From: an uncultured Roseiflexaceae bacterium
Lineage (GTDB): Bacteria > Chloroflexota > Chloroflexia > Chloroflexales > Roseiflexaceae
Assembly: GCA_937974195.1 (NCBI GenBank)
Contig: CALJIC010000341.1
Coordinates: 1 to 56,702 of the forward strand
Length of the DNA: 56,702 nt
Direction: 5' to 3'
Shown here: positions 10,105 through 22,213 of the stretch, in pieces
How the letters are laid out: each line of letters opens with the position of its first letter
How positions within the stretch are numbered: position 1 is the stretch's first letter
Notes under the pieces: model-generated
The model's input: only the letters and a program-made list of their open reading frames with translations
What the model was told of the DNA's origin: nothing
The model's database searches: none
Translations under genes and position numbers: made by a program

Positions 10105-10506
10105 CTAGAACACCAGCGTGTCGCCGCCGACCTGCTTCTGGCGCTCGTTGGCGAGGAAGTCGCGGAAGCGGCGCTCCTGCTCCGCCTCGCGCACCTGCAG
10201 GTAGATCTCCTCCCGCTGCTGCGGGTCGTCGAACAGCTGCGCCAGCTCGCGCAGCTTCGTGCGCACCTGGGACCGCGGGCTGAGCGCGTACTCCCACACG
10301 CCGCCGCTCCTCTTGCGCTCCAGCAGGCTGGCCTCGGCCAGCCCATCGAGCGCCTCCTGCAGCATCCACGGGTCGCAGGGCAGCCGCTGGCGGATCTGCG
10401 GCGCGCTCCCGCGCAGCTGCGGGTACCGGCAGAACACTAGCAGCACCCGCAGCTTCATCACCGAGTCGATCAGCCCAGGGGCGATCAACGTCATAGTCGT
10501 CTCCAT
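10105..10506 (-). CDS. small winged-helix-like protein, function unknown
   Basis: 133 residues. The N-terminal two thirds (MKLRVLLVFCRYPQLRG, then PWMLQEALDGLAEASLLERK) has the helix pattern of a winged-helix DNA-binding domain, with GGVWEYALSP as the likely wing strand; the rest is a charged helix rich in Glu, Gln and Arg. It may be a transcription regulator. I chose the ATG at 10506, which follows GGAGTGGGTT; another ATG at 10494 also has a GGAG six bases before it, and one at 10518 has none. It converges with the redox gene to its left, separated by a hairpin. The gene to its right is on the same strand but 225 bases away. Confidence 0.65.
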   Translation of the reverse strand: METTMTLIAPGLIDSVMKLRVLLVFCRYPQLRGSAPQIRQRLPCDPWMLQEALDGLAEASLLERKRSGGVWEYALSPRSQVRTKLRELAQLFDDPQQREEIYLQVREAEQERRFRDFLANERQKQVGGDTLVF

Positions 10507-10731
10507 AACCCACTCCATTGTGAGCGGCAGGTGTACAGGCCCCTCCGCCGGCTAACCGGTGGGCTGCGTTGCTCTGTGGGACAACCGACCTAACCGAATC
10601 GTAACAGGCGAGCATGGCGCCGGCATTGAGCGCTCGTCACCGCGGGTCACGATGCCGCAACCTGCCCTCGCCGGACTTCGCCGCTGTGGTGGACCAACGA
10701 TCAAGACGCTCGGCCGGGCGCTTTGGTCGCA

Positions 10732-12357
<1,626 letters not shown>

Positions 12358-12470
12358 ACACCCCTCCTCGGTAACGCGGGCAGCGCAGAGGCCCGCAGAC
12401 CGCCTTCCTCAAAGTCTACGGTACAACAAGCGGTGTGATTGGTACTGATGTGGGGCCGCGGGCCCGCAGC

Positions 12471-14804
12471 CTAGCGGGCCGCGTTGAGCGTGGAGCGCCC
12501 GAGATCCTGCGCGCAGCGCTCGATCGCCTCGAGCAGCTCGGTCAGCGTGAACGGCTTGCGCAGCACCTCGCGCACGCCGGCCGCCAGCAGATCGTTGGTC
12601 TGCTCCAGGGTGCCGTAGCCGCTGATCACCAGGAACGCCGCGTGCGGGTCGTGGGCGCGCAGCTTCCGCACCAGCTCGATGCCGCTGATGCCCGGCATCA
12701 CGATATCGCTGATCACCAGGTCGAACGGCTGCTCGCGGTAGGCGCTCAGCGCCTGGTCCGCGCTGCCGACGAGCGTCACGTGCTGATCGTGGCTCTCCAG
12801 CAGGCGCGCCAGCGCCTCGCCCACATCCGGCTCGTCGTCCACCAGCAGGATGCGCAGGTGCGGCACATCGTGCTTCGCCGGCGCCGACTCAGTCGCCCGC
12901 GCCGGCACGATGATCGGCAGGCGCACGATCATCGTAGTGCCCATGCCCTCCTGGCTGCGGGCCTCCATCGTGCCGCCGTGGCCCTCGACGATCCCCAGGC
13001 TGATCGCCAGCCCCAGCCCGGTGCCCGGCGTGGCGCTGCCGTTCAGGGCGCCCTTCGTCGTGACGAACGGCTGGAAGATCTGGTCGACCAAGTTCTCGGG
13101 GATGCCGTGCCCCGTGTCGCTGATCGCCAGCTCGATCTGGTCGCCGCGCTGCGCCAGGCTGATCGTCAGCGTGCCGCCGCCCTGGTCGCGCATCGCGTCG
13201 CGGGCGTTGTTGATCAGGTTCACGATCACCTGGGCGATCTGGCCCGGGTCGCAGAGCGTCTCGGGCACCGGCTCGAGCTGCCGCACCACCCGGATGTTCT
13301 CTTTGGCGAGCTCGCGCTCGACCAGCGCCAGCGTCTCCTCGACGACCATCCCGATCAGGTACGGGACGCGCTGGGCGTCGTGGCGGCGCGCGAAGGTCAG
13401 CAGGCCGCCGGTGATGCTGCGCCCGCGCAGGCACAGCCGCACCGCCACCTCCAGCGCCTCGTTCTTCTCGTGCACGTCGTCGCTGGCCAGCGCCAGCTGG
13501 GCGAAGCCGAGCAGCCCGGCGAGCAGGTTGTTGAACTCGTGCCCGATTCCGGCGGCGAATGTGCCGAGCGCCGCCAGCTTCGAGGAGCGGATCAGCTCGT
13601 CCTGCTTGGTCCGCAGCTCGGCGAACAGCCGCGCGCGCTCGGCCGCGAGCGCCGCCTGGGCTGCGAACGCCAGCAGCACCCGCTGGTCATCGCCCGCCAG
13701 GACGACCGCCCGCGGCACGGCGAGGAAGATCGCGCCGAGCGTCCGCGCCTCGAGCGTGAGCGGGATCATCAGCAGCGACTGCCACGGCACCTGGTCCATG
13801 CGGTGCAGGCGCCGGCTCGCGGCCGCATCCAGCACCCGGACGCCCGGCTGCGCCAGCTCCTCGGCGTAGGCCCGCGGCTCCCAGGCCCAGCCGGCCGGTA
13901 GGCTCGCGCCGCCCACCAGGCGCGGGCCGCCGTCCCGCAGCACGACCCAGTGCGCATCGGCCTCGAGCACCGCGGCCAGGTGGCCGCTCACCGTCGCCAG
14001 CAGCACGTCCGGGTCGGTGGTGGCGATCATCGCCGTGGCGGCGGATTGCATGCGCTCGAGCCGGTCGGCGAGCTGGCGCGACTCACGCGCGAGCGACTCG
14101 TTCCGGCGGCTCTCGAGCTGCAGCTCGGCCAGCGTGTGGAACCAGCGCCGCAGCAGCAGCAGCGGCAGGACGCACAGGATCACCAGCCAGGGGCTGACAT
14201 ACCACACCACCGCCGCGAGCGCGCCGAACGGCATCGTCGCGAAGTGAACCCAGTGGAACCGGCGGTAGGTGTCGTGCAGCACCGAGACGAACGGGCGGTT
14301 CGTCGCCAGCCCCAGCACCGTGACCACCAGCAGCGAGTTCACGGTGTGGTAGGAGAGCGCCATCACCGCGAAGGCCAGCAGGCCGACCAGGCCGTCGAAC
14401 GGGGTGGAGCCGGGCGGGATGAACGCGTTGTAGATCAGGACCAGCACGTAGTAGGTGACGGCGCGCGAGGCGGCGTTGAACAGCACCTTGTACCAGGGGC
14501 GCCGGTGGCTCGCATCCGCGATCACGCTCCCGATGACCGCCGTCCACATCCCGGCCGGCCCGGTCACGGCCACGAGGAAGAACAGCGGCGCCTCGGACAC
14601 CGTCATCGAGGCGTTGTTGCCCGGGGCGACCTCGAAGCTGATGTCGTGGTAGTCTGCGAAGACGAAGATCGGCACACACACCAGCAGCAGCGCGAGCAGC
14701 TCGAGCGAGAAGCGCGTGTTCAGGAACGAGGTGGCCAGAGCGACCAGCCCGCAGCACCACAGCGCGATGAGATAGATTTGCGTAGCGCGGGATAGGCTTC
14801 GCAT
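12471..14804 (-). CDS. membrane hybrid sensor histidine kinase with C-terminal receiver
   Basis: 777 residues. About residues 1-225 hold seven or so membrane spans with a conserved-looking EVAPGNNASMTVSEAPLFF loop. A linker coiled coil is followed by a GAF domain (about 250-395), a HisKA domain with phosphoacceptor H422 in GIGHEFNN, an ATPase domain (NLINNARDAM, DTGHGIP, GTGLGLAIS) and a receiver domain (about 655-770) with acidic pocket DDE, phospho-acceptor D700 in VISDIVMPG and K in LRKPF. A CheY-like domain at the C terminus suggests phosphorelay to an unlinked HPt protein or feedback control. No dedicated response regulator is next to it. The signal is unknown; it probably detects a membrane or cytoplasmic small molecule. 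Confidence 0.9.
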   Translation of the reverse strand: MRSLSRATQIYLIALWCCGLVALATSFLNTRFSLELLALLLVCVPIFVFADYHDISFEVAPGNNASMTVSEAPLFFLVAVTGPAGMWTAVIGSVIADASHRRPWYKVLFNAASRAVTYYVLVLIYNAFIPPGSTPFDGLVGLLAFAVMALSYHTVNSLLVVTVLGLATNRPFVSVLHDTYRRFHWVHFATMPFGALAAVVWYVSPWLVILCVLPLLLLRRWFHTLAELQLESRRNESLARESRQLADRLERMQSAATAMIATTDPDVLLATVSGHLAAVLEADAHWVVLRDGGPRLVGGASLPAGWAWEPRAYAEELAQPGVRVLDAAASRRLHRMDQVPWQSLLMIPLTLEARTLGAIFLAVPRAVVLAGDDQRVLLAFAAQAALAAERARLFAELRTKQDELIRSSKLAALGTFAAGIGHEFNNLLAGLLGFAQLALASDDVHEKNEALEVAVRLCLRGRSITGGLLTFARRHDAQRVPYLIGMVVEETLALVERELAKENIRVVRQLEPVPETLCDPGQIAQVIVNLINNARDAMRDQGGGTLTISLAQRGDQIELAISDTGHGIPENLVDQIFQPFVTTKGALNGSATPGTGLGLAISLGIVEGHGGTMEARSQEGMGTTMIVRLPIIVPARATESAPAKHDVPHLRILLVDDEPDVGEALARLLESHDQHVTLVGSADQALSAYREQPFDLVISDIVMPGISGIELVRKLRAHDPHAAFLVISGYGTLEQTNDLLAAGVREVLRKPFTLTELLEAIERCAQDLGRSTLNAAR

Positions 14805-14827
14805 GGTGCGGCACCGCAGACACGAAA

Positions 14828-14857
14828 AGGCAGGAAAGGCTTAAACCCTTCCTGCCT
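14828..14857 (-). terminator. rho-independent terminator, minus strand
   Basis: On the minus strand AGGCAGGAA-type arms form a stem of 9 bp plus a further 2-3 bp with one mismatch, followed by TTTTCG. It lies between the 33-residue peptide gene and the hybrid kinase and would separate their transcripts. Confidence 0.65.
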
Positions 14858-14881
14858 GCACGGATCACAGTCTAGACTGAA

Positions 14882-14983
14882 TTATCCCCACCGGCCCTCG
14901 GCACCAGCCGCGACCAGGAACGATGCGAGCGCCCCGAGTACCAGTGCGACTTTCCAGTAAGCCTGCTTCATGGTCCACTTCAT
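14882..14983 (-). CDS. 33-residue single-span membrane peptide
   Basis: A small open frame with ATG at 14983 and TAA at 14884-14882, too short for usual gene callers. The ATG is preceded by AAGGGGG with a 7-base spacer. The peptide starts MKWTMKQAYWK (positive, aromatic), has about 16 hydrophobic residues (VALVLGALASFLVAAG) and ends AEGRWG, so it would insert as one transmembrane helix with the N terminus inside. A promoter (15116-15144) and a terminator (14828-14857) frame it, which supports a real gene. Function is unknown; small membrane peptides of this shape often modulate a membrane protein complex. Confidence 0.65.
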   Translation of the reverse strand: MKWTMKQAYWKVALVLGALASFLVAAGAEGRWG

Positions 14984-15115
14984 AGGGAGACCCCCTTCTT
15001 CGCTGCATGCAAAGGATGTTCGGGTTTACCTCAGGGTCCCCTCCGCTCCGCTTCGGGCGCACGCCCTCCTTTCCGATGAGAGACAGTCGACATACTGCTG
15101 ATCCGTGTAAGCCGG

Positions 15116-15144
15116 TATATACCATATTTTGACTTTTTACGCAA
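15116..15144 (-). promoter_or_regulatory. promoter for the 33-residue peptide gene
   Basis: On the minus strand TTGCGT (15144-15139), a 17-base spacer and TATATA (15121-15116), inside the only AT-rich stretch nearby. The leader to the ATG at 14983 would be about 125 bases; I see no convincing riboswitch fold in it. Confidence 0.55.
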
Positions 15145-15218
15145 ATGCTACACATTGTCGTTTTCTGTCTCCCAACATGCGGCGCACGCAGCGAGCGCAT
15201 GGAAGAGCGAGCCACCGA

Positions 15219-15884
15219 TCAGCGGGCCTGACGAGGCGAGGCGTTCACGAGGCTCGGCAGGCGGCGGTTGACTGCGTCGAGCACCGCGCGGGCGGGGGCG
15301 CGGAGCGTATCGCCGCGCACGATACTTACCCCTAGCAATGTTTCCAACGCATCTTCTGCCAGTAACGATACGTGCGCCAGGCAGATTTCGACCTCGCCGA
15401 AGTGACGGCGCTCGATCCGCTCGAGTTGAAAGCGCCCGCGTGCGCCGACCAGCTGCGCCAGCGCGTCGAGCGTCGCCCGGCCCACGAGCTGCTCCTGCGT
15501 CTCGTCGCCGCCGAGCGGCGCCGCCGAGCCCCGCAGCTGCTGGTCGCCGTTCCCCAGCAGCACACCGACCCCCGGCTGCCCGTCGCCCTCCACCTGCACA
15601 ACGTCCAGCAGCTGCAGCCGGGCGCCTCCCGCCAGCGCCGGATTCTCCGGAATCTGCACCAGGCTGACCTTGCGGTGGTTGATGCGGATGCCGCCGCGCA
15701 CGAGCAGGATCGACTCGATGTCGCGCACGATCGCCTTCGCGCTCCGCTCGGGCGTCCCTACCACATGCAGCTCATCGATCTGGCCCTGGCTATCGTGGAC
15801 GACGCGCACCGCCTGGACTCCGCGCACCTGGCGCACCAGCTGCTCGATCGCTGCCCCATCGCTCTGGCTCGTTTGGTGTGTCAT
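15219..15884 (-). CDS. conserved-looking cytoplasmic protein, function unknown
   Basis: 221 residues that I do not recognise. The N-terminal part has two beta-alpha units: IEQLVRQVRGVQAVRVVHD, then GQIDELHVVGTPERSAKAIVRDIESILLVRGGIRINHRKVSL, a pattern like a small alpha-beta (RRM/ACT-like) domain often met in Actinobacteria and Chloroflexota. The rest repeats short beta strands alternating with helices (LQLLDVVQVEGDGQPGVGVLLGNG, then LEDALETLLG-like helix) and may be a second related domain. No membrane span, Cys pair or catalytic motif stands out. I chose the ATG at 15884, preceded by GGAGTCAGCT; an in-frame ATG is also present at 15896. It follows the DUF5317 gene by 79 bases on the same strand and is probably co-transcribed. 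Confidence 0.7.
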   Translation of the reverse strand: MTHQTSQSDGAAIEQLVRQVRGVQAVRVVHDSQGQIDELHVVGTPERSAKAIVRDIESILLVRGGIRINHRKVSLVQIPENPALAGGARLQLLDVVQVEGDGQPGVGVLLGNGDQQLRGSAAPLGGDETQEQLVGRATLDALAQLVGARGRFQLERIERRHFGEVEICLAHVSLLAEDALETLLGVSIVRGDTLRAPARAVLDAVNRRLPSLVNASPRQAR

Positions 15885-15963
15885 AGCTGACTCCATCGAA
15901 TGTAGGTTCCCGGCAACCCCGCCGCCCACATCCACGACCAGCAGCGCTCGGACATCGGTCAGC

Positions 15964-16542
15964 TCAGGCGGCGGCAGTATCGACGCGAGCAGCGTGTCGC
16001 TCCACCCGCAGAGTGCGCCAGCAGAGCACACACACCCCGACCGTCAGCAGAATATCGCCGATGCTGAACACATTGGCGAACGGCACCCACGCCGGCACCG
16101 GAATGATATCGGTCAGCAGCCACAGCCGCACGCCCTCGTCGGTCGCCAGCGAGTTGAGGTGCACCCCGGACGCGTCGTCGGGATAGAGCGCCTCGCGCCC
16201 CGCGATGCGCACTGCGGTGGGCCAGGCCGGCATATGCCCGCCGTTGGCCGCGATCGCCAGCGTGTTCGCCAGCAGCCCCGAGGCCATCAGCAGCATCCCC
16301 GGCAGGTGCCGGTTCAGTGCGGTCCAGGCCACCAGCAGCAGCATCGAGACGATGTAGATCGCCGGGATGGCCGCCTCGTCAACGAGCCCGCCGCGCAGCG
16401 GGGTGAAGATCAGCACCTGGATCGCGAGCCCAGCGAACGCCAGCCCTGGCAAGCGCAGGCGGAGCGCGCCGAAGTTACGCAGGGCGCCGCCGCGCGCCAG
16501 GCCAACGGCTACGACGGCGAGCACGATCAGGGCACGCAGCAT
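15964..16542 (-). CDS. DUF5317 family membrane protein
   Basis: 192 residues with about five hydrophobic spans. The C-terminal signature WLLTDIIPVPAWVPFANVFSIGDILL, written here as LLTDIIPVP and FANVFSIGD, and GGHMPAW at mid-length identify DUF5317, a family of unknown role found mainly in Actinobacteria, Firmicutes and Chloroflexota. The ATG at 16542 follows GGAG with a 7-base spacer. A TACAAT hexamer (16589-16584 on the minus strand) could be its -10 element, without a good -35. The downstream gene at 15884 probably belongs to the same transcript. Confidence 0.82.
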   Translation of the reverse strand: MLRALIVLAVVAVGLARGGALRNFGALRLRLPGLAFAGLAIQVLIFTPLRGGLVDEAAIPAIYIVSMLLLVAWTALNRHLPGMLLMASGLLANTLAIAANGGHMPAWPTAVRIAGREALYPDDASGVHLNSLATDEGVRLWLLTDIIPVPAWVPFANVFSIGDILLTVGVCVLCWRTLRVERHAARVDTAAA

Positions 16543-16938
16543 GCTCTATCTCCTCACAACGGCCACTAACCGGTGTTTGACACATTGTACCGCATGCGGC
16601 AAGCCGCTCATTACCCGTGAACCGAAAGTACGCGGCAGCCTCGCACCCCCTGGAGGATTCTGGAGCAGCAGAGCCTCCCCAGAATCGCTCATTCTGCCGC
16701 TCTCGGCGTGCTGCGAAGCATCCCGCGGCAGGTACCGCAACATGCACGAGCAGCGAAAGGCAGTTTCGGGAAAACAAAACCCTCCCCGGCCCCACCGCGC
16801 GTACCGGCCTCTCGCCCGTGGCACTGTTCCTGCTTGAGTAGCACTGTTCCTGTTTGATGCCGGCGACGGGTCAAGCAGTTCGACACACAAGTGAAGCCGG
16901 GAGCGGCAGCGCGCCGCTTCGTCACGAGGGAGGCTGTT
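16543..16938. other. 396-base divergent intergenic region
   Basis: No gene was found here. It separates the DUF5317 gene (minus) from the glycine-zipper stress gene (plus). It contains GATTCTGG and CCAGAATC arms (16656-16663 and 16679-16686), a piece that may be a degenerate member of the dispersed palindrome family, and the 20-base-period direct repeat at 16821-16857. No strong promoter for the stress gene was found. Confidence 0.7.
16821..16857 (+). repeat. two direct repeats, 20-base period
   Basis: GCACTGTTCCTGCTTGA (16821-16837) and GCACTGTTCCTGTTTGA (16841-16857) differ at one base. Two copies on the same DNA face about 80-120 bases before the stress gene could be a regulator site. Confidence 0.7.
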
Positions 16939-18489
16939 ATGAGGACTATCGCCGGACTATTCGACAGGCGCGAGGATGCGGACCGCGCCTTCAACGAGCT
17001 GATCGACGCCGGGCTGGAGCGCGAGGCGATCAGTGTGATCGTCCAGGATACTGAGACCGGGGGCACCCGCGAGGTCGGCAATGAGGCGGGCGCCGGAGCC
17101 GGCGCCGGGGCCGTCGCTGGCGCCACGGCCGGCGGTCTGCTCGGCCTGCTCGTCGGCATCGGCGCGCTCGCCATCCCCGGCATCGGCCCGGTGCTCGCCG
17201 CCGGCCCGCTCGCAGCGGCCATCGGCTCCGCGGCCGCCGGCACGCTCGTCGGCGCAGCGGGCGGCGCGGTGGCCGGCGGCCTGATCGGCGCGCTCGTCGG
17301 CGCCGGGATCCCGGCCGAGGAGGCCGAGTTCTACGCCGAGGGCGTCCGCCGCGGCGGCACGCTTCTGACGGCCAACGTCCCCGATACGATGGTCGAGACC
17401 GCCGCGCGGATCATGCAGGCCAACAACGCCGTCGACGTCGAGGAGCGCAGCCTCGAGTGGCGCCGCGCCGGCTGGACCGGCTTCCACCACGAGCCGCAGC
17501 CGTCGCACGTCGATGAGCCGCGCTACACCGAGTCCCACGAGCAGATCAGCAGCCGCCACCCGTCGGGCGAGACGCGCTCGACGGTCGGCGAGCGCTACGC
17601 TGACGCCGACACGGGCGACTCGCCTGGCGAGAACTGGGAGGAGAGCAGCAAGGCCGGCACCGCCGGCGGCGCAGCGGCCGGCGCAGTCACCGGGGCGGCG
17701 ATCGGCTCAGCCGGCGGCCCGGCGGGCACCGTGATCGGCGGCGTGGCTGGCGCGGTTACCGGCGCTGGCATCGGGGCCGCTGGCGATGCAGCCGGTGAGG
17801 CCGCCGAGGACCGGGCGCGCGCCGAGCGCGAGCACGACGACAGGCCCCGCGATACGTCCGACCGCGCGCACTACGACGTCGACGACCACACCTACCGCGG
17901 CGATGTGACCCGCGACGTCGTCGAGGAGGCGAGTGAGAACGCCGAGCGTGCCGGCGACGCGGCCGACCGCGCCGCCGGCAACCTCGACGAGAAGTGGGAG
18001 GAGAGCAGCAAGGTCGGCACTGCCGGCGGCGCGGTCGCCGGTGCGGCGACGGGCGCGGCGGCAGGCCTGGCCGGCGGCCCGGTGGGCGCGGTGGTCGGCG
18101 GCGTCGCCGGCGCGGCCGTGGGCGCAGGGCTCGGCGCTGCAGGCGATGCCGCCGGCGAGGGGATCGAGGACGAGCTGCAGGGCGAGAACGACCGCGAGCG
18201 CGCTCGCGGGGAGATGCCCGCCTCGCACCAGCCCTACGACACCTACGACAGCGACTTCCAGCAGCACTACCAGACCTACGGCGCGAACAGCGGCTACGCC
18301 TACGACCAGTACAGCACCGTCTACCGCTACGGCCACAGCCTGGCCACCGACCCGATCTACCACGGCAAGACCTGGACGGAGATCGAGCCCGACGCGCGCA
18401 GGCGCTGGGAGGCGACCAACCCCAACACCTGGGAGCGGTTCAAGGACTCGGTGCGCTACGCATGGGAGCGGGTGAGCGGCCGGGTGTAA
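16939..18489 (+). CDS. general stress protein with three glycine-zipper modules
   Basis: 516 residues. Residues 1-45 (MRTIAGLFDRREDADRAF, then LIDAGLEREAISVI) match the 17M-type general stress domain. Then comes a Gly/Ala membrane-type region (about 50-120) ending in a small alpha-beta segment (TLLTANVPDTMVETAARIM). Two near-copies of a module follow, each opening WEESSK and continuing with Gly/Ala glycine zippers, at about 232-300 and 352-415. They are separated by an acidic, Arg/Asp/His-rich linker. The C-terminal 75 residues are Tyr-rich (YDTYDSDFQQHYQTYG) and end in a basic helix, resembling tails of other stress proteins. The ATG at 16939 follows GGGAGGCTGTT. Likely a membrane or envelope-associated stress protein; role not established. 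Confidence 0.8.
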   Translation: MRTIAGLFDRREDADRAFNELIDAGLEREAISVIVQDTETGGTREVGNEAGAGAGAGAVAGATAGGLLGLLVGIGALAIPGIGPVLAAGPLAAAIGSAAAGTLVGAAGGAVAGGLIGALVGAGIPAEEAEFYAEGVRRGGTLLTANVPDTMVETAARIMQANNAVDVEERSLEWRRAGWTGFHHEPQPSHVDEPRYTESHEQISSRHPSGETRSTVGERYADADTGDSPGENWEESSKAGTAGGAAAGAVTGAAIGSAGGPAGTVIGGVAGAVTGAGIGAAGDAAGEAAEDRARAEREHDDRPRDTSDRAHYDVDDHTYRGDVTRDVVEEASENAERAGDAADRAAGNLDEKWEESSKVGTAGGAVAGAATGAAAGLAGGPVGAVVGGVAGAAVGAGLGAAGDAAGEGIEDELQGENDRERARGEMPASHQPYDTYDSDFQQHYQTYGANSGYAYDQYSTVYRYGHSLATDPIYHGKTWTEIEPDARRRWEATNPNTWERFKDSVRYAWERVSGRV

Positions 18490-18510
18490 CCCGCCGTTGA
18501 CACACACCTC

Positions 18511-18544
18511 CAGGGATCGGGGCGGCATGCTGCCCCGGTCCCTG
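18511..18544 (+). terminator. long hairpin after the glycine-zipper gene
   Basis: CAGGGATCGGGGC and GCCCCGGTCCCTG pair with one G-T pair, and the loop region can extend the stem. No T run follows, so termination strength is uncertain. Confidence 0.5.
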
Positions 18545-18625
18545 TCGCTTGTGCGCGGCAGGCCGCCAGCGCCACCGCGAAGGGCGCCCGGCCGCAACTC
18601 GCATCTGTTCTCTTCCGCGTGCCGG

Positions 18626-18634
18626 TGCTATAAT
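18626..18634 (+). promoter_or_regulatory. extended -10 promoter for odhA
   Basis: TGC-TATAAT, a perfect -10 hexamer with the TG extension; no -35 match at the usual distance. The leader would be about 255 bases and include the dispersed repeat. Confidence 0.6.
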
Positions 18635-18670
18635 ACACACAGTGTACGCGGCGGCCTCGCCCCCCGCGCC

Positions 18671-18806
18671 GTTTGGAGGGGTTCGGGGAGGGCTTCGCTT
18701 CCCCTGAAGCACCCCTCCTCCGCTGCTCTGTGGCGGAACACAACGTCCGTGGAGATCCTATGGTCCTCCACCGCTACGGAAGGTGGGCGGGCAGCACGGC
18801 CGCGTA
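18671..18806 (+). repeat. dispersed palindromic repeat copy
   Basis: Nested palindromes: GGAGGGG (18675-18681) with CCCCTCC (18712-18718) outside, and GGGGAGGG-cttcgc-TTCCCC (18685-18704) inside. They are followed by CTGCTCTGTGGCGGAACA (about 18722-18739) and by GCGGGCAGCACGGCCGCGTA (18787-18806). The same order of parts, with changes, is found before sppA (54372 on); the last block recurs at 48010-48029. Confidence 0.65.
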
Positions 18807-18897
18807 ACTCGTGTTTTACAGCCGATAGCTGAAACGCACGCCCGAACGGAATGTCCCGTTCCGCAACCGCCAGCGTCGGCGGCTACCAAGGATACCT

Positions 18898-21789
<2,892 letters not shown>

Positions 21790-21830
21790 CGCGCCCTGGT
21801 GCGGTATTGCGGGATGGTGAAGCGGGCGCA

Positions 21831-21953
21831 GGCCCGCCGGAGCCGCTTCCCGCCGGAAGCTCGAAGAGCCGCAGGCTCGCTAGGGCGACTTCCCGCCGGG
21901 AGGTGTGAAGGGCGAACGGCCCGCCGGAGCCGCTTCCCGCCGGGAGGTGTGGA
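21831..21953 (+). repeat. 26-base direct repeats
   Basis: The 26 bases at 21831-21856 are repeated exactly at 21918-21943; both begin GGCCCGCCGGAGCCGCTTCC. A third, partial unit lies between them at about 21885-21910 and shares CTTCCCGCCGGGAGGTGTG with the second. The 87-base offset suggests duplication of the whole segment. Confidence 0.75.
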
Positions 21954-21982
21954 GTGCGGCACGCCCTCCACGGATGCCGAAA

Positions 21983-22027
21983 TTTCCGCTGCTCTGCGGC
22001 GACTTCGTCGCCGCAGAGCAGCGGAAA
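21983..22027. repeat. perfect 21-bp palindrome with 3-base loop
   Basis: The arm at 21983-22003 (TTTCCGCTGCTCTGCGGCGAC without its last base, written to 20) is the exact complement of 22007-22027, around loop TTC. A related palindrome lies at 24952-24990, and CTGCTCTG(T/C)GGCGG recurs at 18722 and 54411. No T run follows, so it is more likely a mobile or repetitive palindrome than a terminator. Confidence 0.8.
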
Positions 22028-22213
22028 AAAGAATTCTGGAAGGCCTCGCCGCCTCACACCCCTCCAGCGATCACGGGGGCGAGGCCACCGCGTAACGAGG
22101 AGTGCATTTGGGGAGTCCGAAGGGGCGCAGCCCCTCCCCGGAGCAGTCGAGCGGGGGACGGGGCGCAGCCCCGCAGGCTGGGCGGCCTGGCCGCCCCACA
22201 GGAGCATCAGCAG

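Larger units (their letters stand above)
18490..18897. other. 408-base intergenic region before the 2-oxoglutarate dehydrogenase genes
   Basis: No gene was found. From left to right it holds a long hairpin (18511-18544), an extended -10 promoter (18626-18634), and a copy of the dispersed repeat (18671-18806). The leader of the odhA transcript would thus include the repeat. Confidence 0.75.
21790..22213. other. 424-base repeat-rich spacer between odhA and sucB
   Basis: No gene was found. It contains three copies of a GC-rich direct repeat (21831-21953), a perfect 21-bp palindrome (21983-22027), and further GC-rich low-complexity sequence. The segment GCGAGGCCACCGCGTAACG (22079-22097) resembles the tail block of the dispersed repeat at 18787. 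The ribosome site of sucB (GGAG, 22201) is at its right end. Confidence 0.75.

Noticed and set aside
14995..15115. Riboswitch in the leader of the 33-residue peptide
   Set aside because: The leader is long, but I could not find the conserved core of any known riboswitch class.
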